Below, in pieces: positions 7,316-8,121 of a stretch of 8,121 nucleotides of DNA. Position 1 is the stretch's first letter, and the number at the start of each line of letters is the position of its first letter. Below the pieces are notes generated by a model. That model saw only the letters and a program-made list of their open reading frames with translations. It ran no database searches and was not told the origin of the DNA. Origin of the DNA: Thermoplasmata archaeon. Its GTDB lineage: Archaea > Thermoplasmatota > Thermoplasmata > Thermoplasmatales > Thermoplasmataceae. Position numbers and translations under genes: made by a program. The DNA is taken from the NCBI GenBank assembly GCA_021845325.1, contig JAKBRR010000062.1, positions 1 through 8,121 of the forward strand. The letters are read 5' to 3'.

Positions 7316-7324
7316 TACTTAACT

Positions 7325-7328
7325 ACCT
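7325..7328 (-). promoter_or_regulatory. weak ribosome binding site of aglB
   Basis: AGGT on the - strand, 9 nt before the ATG at 7313-7315. It matches four bases of the archaeal Shine-Dalgarno core, much weaker than the GGAGG of the downstream gene. Together with the in-frame TAA at 7319-7321 it supports the chosen start. Confidence 0.45.
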
Positions 7329-7341
7329 AGGAAAAGCTAAT

Positions 7342-7365
7342 AGAATCTTTCTATATGAAGATTCT
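7342..7365. repeat. perfect 8-bp inverted repeat in the aglB leader region
   Basis: AGAATCTT at 7342-7349 and AAGATTCT at 7358-7365 are exact reverse complements separated by 8 nt (TCTATATG). The dyad lies about 20-45 nt downstream of a TATA-like box on the - strand, that is, around the expected start of aglB transcription and its leader. It could be a regulator operator or a 5' hairpin in the mRNA; no T-run follows, so a terminator is unlikely. Confidence 0.6.
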
Positions 7366-7383
7366 TGAAGGCTCTTTTTCTTC

Positions 7384-7391
7384 ATATTATA
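7384..7391 (-). promoter_or_regulatory. candidate TATA box of aglB
   Basis: TATAATAT on the - strand, in the context GGTGGTATAATATGAAG. Taking about 25 nt to the start site puts initiation near 7361 and gives a leader of about 45 nt before the ATG, consistent with aglB having a (weak) ribosome binding site. The bases before it do not match the purine/A-rich BRE well, so this is tentative. Confidence 0.4.
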
Positions 7392-7409
7392 CCACCTTCG
7401 ACGAATAGA

Positions 7410-7417
7410 TCTTAAGA
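7410..7417. repeat. 8-bp palindrome between the divergent genes
   Basis: TCTTAAGA is a perfect palindrome, overlapping AGATCT at 7407-7412. It sits about 20 bp upstream of the aglB TATA candidate and about 60 bp before the regulator start, and shares the AGAT-CTT wording of the 7342-7365 dyad. It may be a second copy of an operator, but a palindrome of this size can also occur by chance in A+T-rich DNA. Confidence 0.35.
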
Positions 7418-7430
7418 CTTCAATTATCGA

Positions 7431-7456
7431 TTTAGTAAAGGAAAAAGCATTTAGCG
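7431..7456 (+). promoter_or_regulatory. possible promoter of the winged-helix gene
   Basis: Two A/T-rich stretches could serve as TATA box: TTTAGTAAA at 7431-7439, which would give a leader of about 18 nt, and CATTTAG at 7449-7455, about 27 nt before the ATG, which would give a leaderless message. The absence of a Shine-Dalgarno before the ATG at 7479 favours the leaderless reading. Neither is a strong consensus match. Confidence 0.25.
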
Positions 7457-7478
7457 CTGAATAAATAGACCCGAGAAA

Positions 7479-8121
7479 ATGAAATATAATCGTTTAAGGG
7501 AACAGATAATGAAACTGCTGATTAACGAAAAGCAAAAAGGTATACTTCAGGCGGAACTGGAAAGAAAATTGAAGTTCTCACGTTCTCATATATCAGAAAC
7601 CTTAAAAAAACTGCAGAATGAAAGAAAAGTTGAGGTAAGAAAGGTATCCAGCAATATAAATCGTTTGTGGCTCCCGTTATACTTCCCGGGAACTTTAAAT
7701 TATCAGGTAAGAATAGGCATTCTTCGTTCTTCTGAATATGTTATCCATTTATCAAAATTAATGGACATATTGGAAGATGAGAAGAAAAGCGTTGCCATAA
7801 GAGTTTATGAGTCCACTATAGAACTTCTTCAAGATTTAAACCAATCTCTACTGGAAATAGTTATGGCTCCATTTTACCCTTCATTACTGAATTCACTTAT
7901 ATATGAAAATCCAATAGTTTGCCCGGTTGCATCTGGCGGTTCGGCGATTGTCTCTCTTCCGGGAGAAGATATCCTTTATGTATCCGAGACCAGTACTATG
8001 GCTAAATTTGCTCAGGTCTACATTTCTTCTAACAGAAATATAAAAATGGTCAGTATGGGAAGTATGAAGAAAAACATTGAACAATTTTTGAAACAGGGAG
8101 GATTAATTACGTTATGGGAGC
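7479..8121 (+). CDS. winged-helix transcriptional regulator with a substrate-binding-protein-like domain (3' truncated)
   Basis: The first 214 codons are visible and the frame is still open at the window end. Residues about 4-60 form a MarR/Lrp-like winged helix: helix RLREQIMKLLI, then GILQAELERKL, recognition helix SRSHISETLKKLQNE at 34-48, then a short basic wing (RKVEVRKV). Residues about 100-214 resemble periplasmic binding proteins of the NMT1/TauA/SsuA kind: SVAIRVYESTIELLQDL, a LEIVMAPFYPSLL stretch, PVASGGSAIV, and a final GGLITLWE like the G-x-x-x-x-W-E-P motif of that fold. Linked to the DNA-binding part, this suggests a one-component cytoplasmic sensor of a small ligand; it may correspond to the archaeal family DUF3834, from memory only. 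ATG 7479 follows an in-frame TGA at 7458-7460. A later ATG at 7509, with AAGGG 8 nt before it, would remove most of helix 1, so I prefer the first. It is divergent from aglB across 163 bp. Confidence 0.85.
   Translation, partial: MKYNRLREQIMKLLINEKQKGILQAELERKLKFSRSHISETLKKLQNERKVEVRKVSSNINRLWLPLYFPGTLNYQVRIGILRSSEYVIHLSKLMDILEDEKKSVAIRVYESTIELLQDLNQSLLEIVMAPFYPSLLNSLIYENPIVCPVASGGSAIVSLPGEDILYVSETSTMAKFAQVYISSNRNIKMVSMGSMKKNIEQFLKQGGLITLWE

Noticed and set aside
7342..7365. The inverted repeat as a transcription terminator
   Set aside because: No T-run follows on either strand, and it lies between divergent starts where no gene ends.
7893..8084. 63-codon - strand open frame at the right end
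   Set aside because: It is antisense to the winged-helix/SBP-like gene, whose domain signals are convincing on the + strand.
1..8121. CRISPR arrays, tRNA or rRNA genes, insertion sequences
   Set aside because: No regularly spaced repeats, cloverleaf-like or rRNA stretches, transposase motifs or terminal inverted repeats were seen; almost all of the window is coding.

Overview
The window most resembles a thermoacidophilic archaeon of the Thermoplasmatales type (Thermoplasma, Ferroplasma, Cuniculiplasma and relatives). The reasons are an archaeal STT3/AglB oligosaccharyltransferase, a purine-rich GGAGG ribosome binding site beside starts that lack one, roughly 35-40% G+C with many ATA and AGA codons, and very large extracytoplasmic domains rich in Ser, Thr, Asn, Tyr and Gly but poor in charged residues and without cysteine. 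The lineage is an inference from the sequence; no database search was possible.

Layout, left to right. (1) Positions 1-173, + strand: the 3' end of an unrecognised gene, followed by a T-rich stretch. (2) Positions 177-977, - strand: a 266-residue secreted and membrane-anchored beta-sandwich protein with a very basic cytoplasmic tail. (3) Positions 974-7315, - strand: a 2113-residue aglB-type oligosaccharyltransferase. It has the WWDYG signature, a TIXE-type motif and an EL1 aspartate. Its catalytic domain is followed by an extracytoplasmic stalk of about 1,150 residues built from repeated beta modules and closed by a C-terminal transmembrane anchor. (4) Positions 7316-7478: a divergent intergenic region with a TATA-like box, an 8-bp perfect inverted repeat and an 8-bp palindrome. 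(5) Positions 7479-8121, + strand: the 5' part of a winged-helix regulator with a substrate-binding-protein-like domain, cut by the window edge.

The two - strand genes overlap by 4 bp (ATGA) and form a translationally coupled operon, aglB first. The natural reading is that AglB transfers a lipid-linked glycan to Asn-X-Ser/Thr sites on proteins outside the membrane, and that the small anchored protein works with it, possibly as an accessory subunit. Both proteins are themselves dense in sequons (about 71 in the AglB ectodomain, 9 in the small protein), so both are probably glycosylated. The divergent regulator may control this operon, its own gene, or neither; only the arrangement points to a link.

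The most interesting signal is this pair: an oligosaccharyltransferase more than twice the usual length, carrying its own giant, C-terminally re-anchored glycosylated stalk, coupled to an unrecognised anchored partner. There are no RNA genes, insertion sequences or CRISPR arrays visible.
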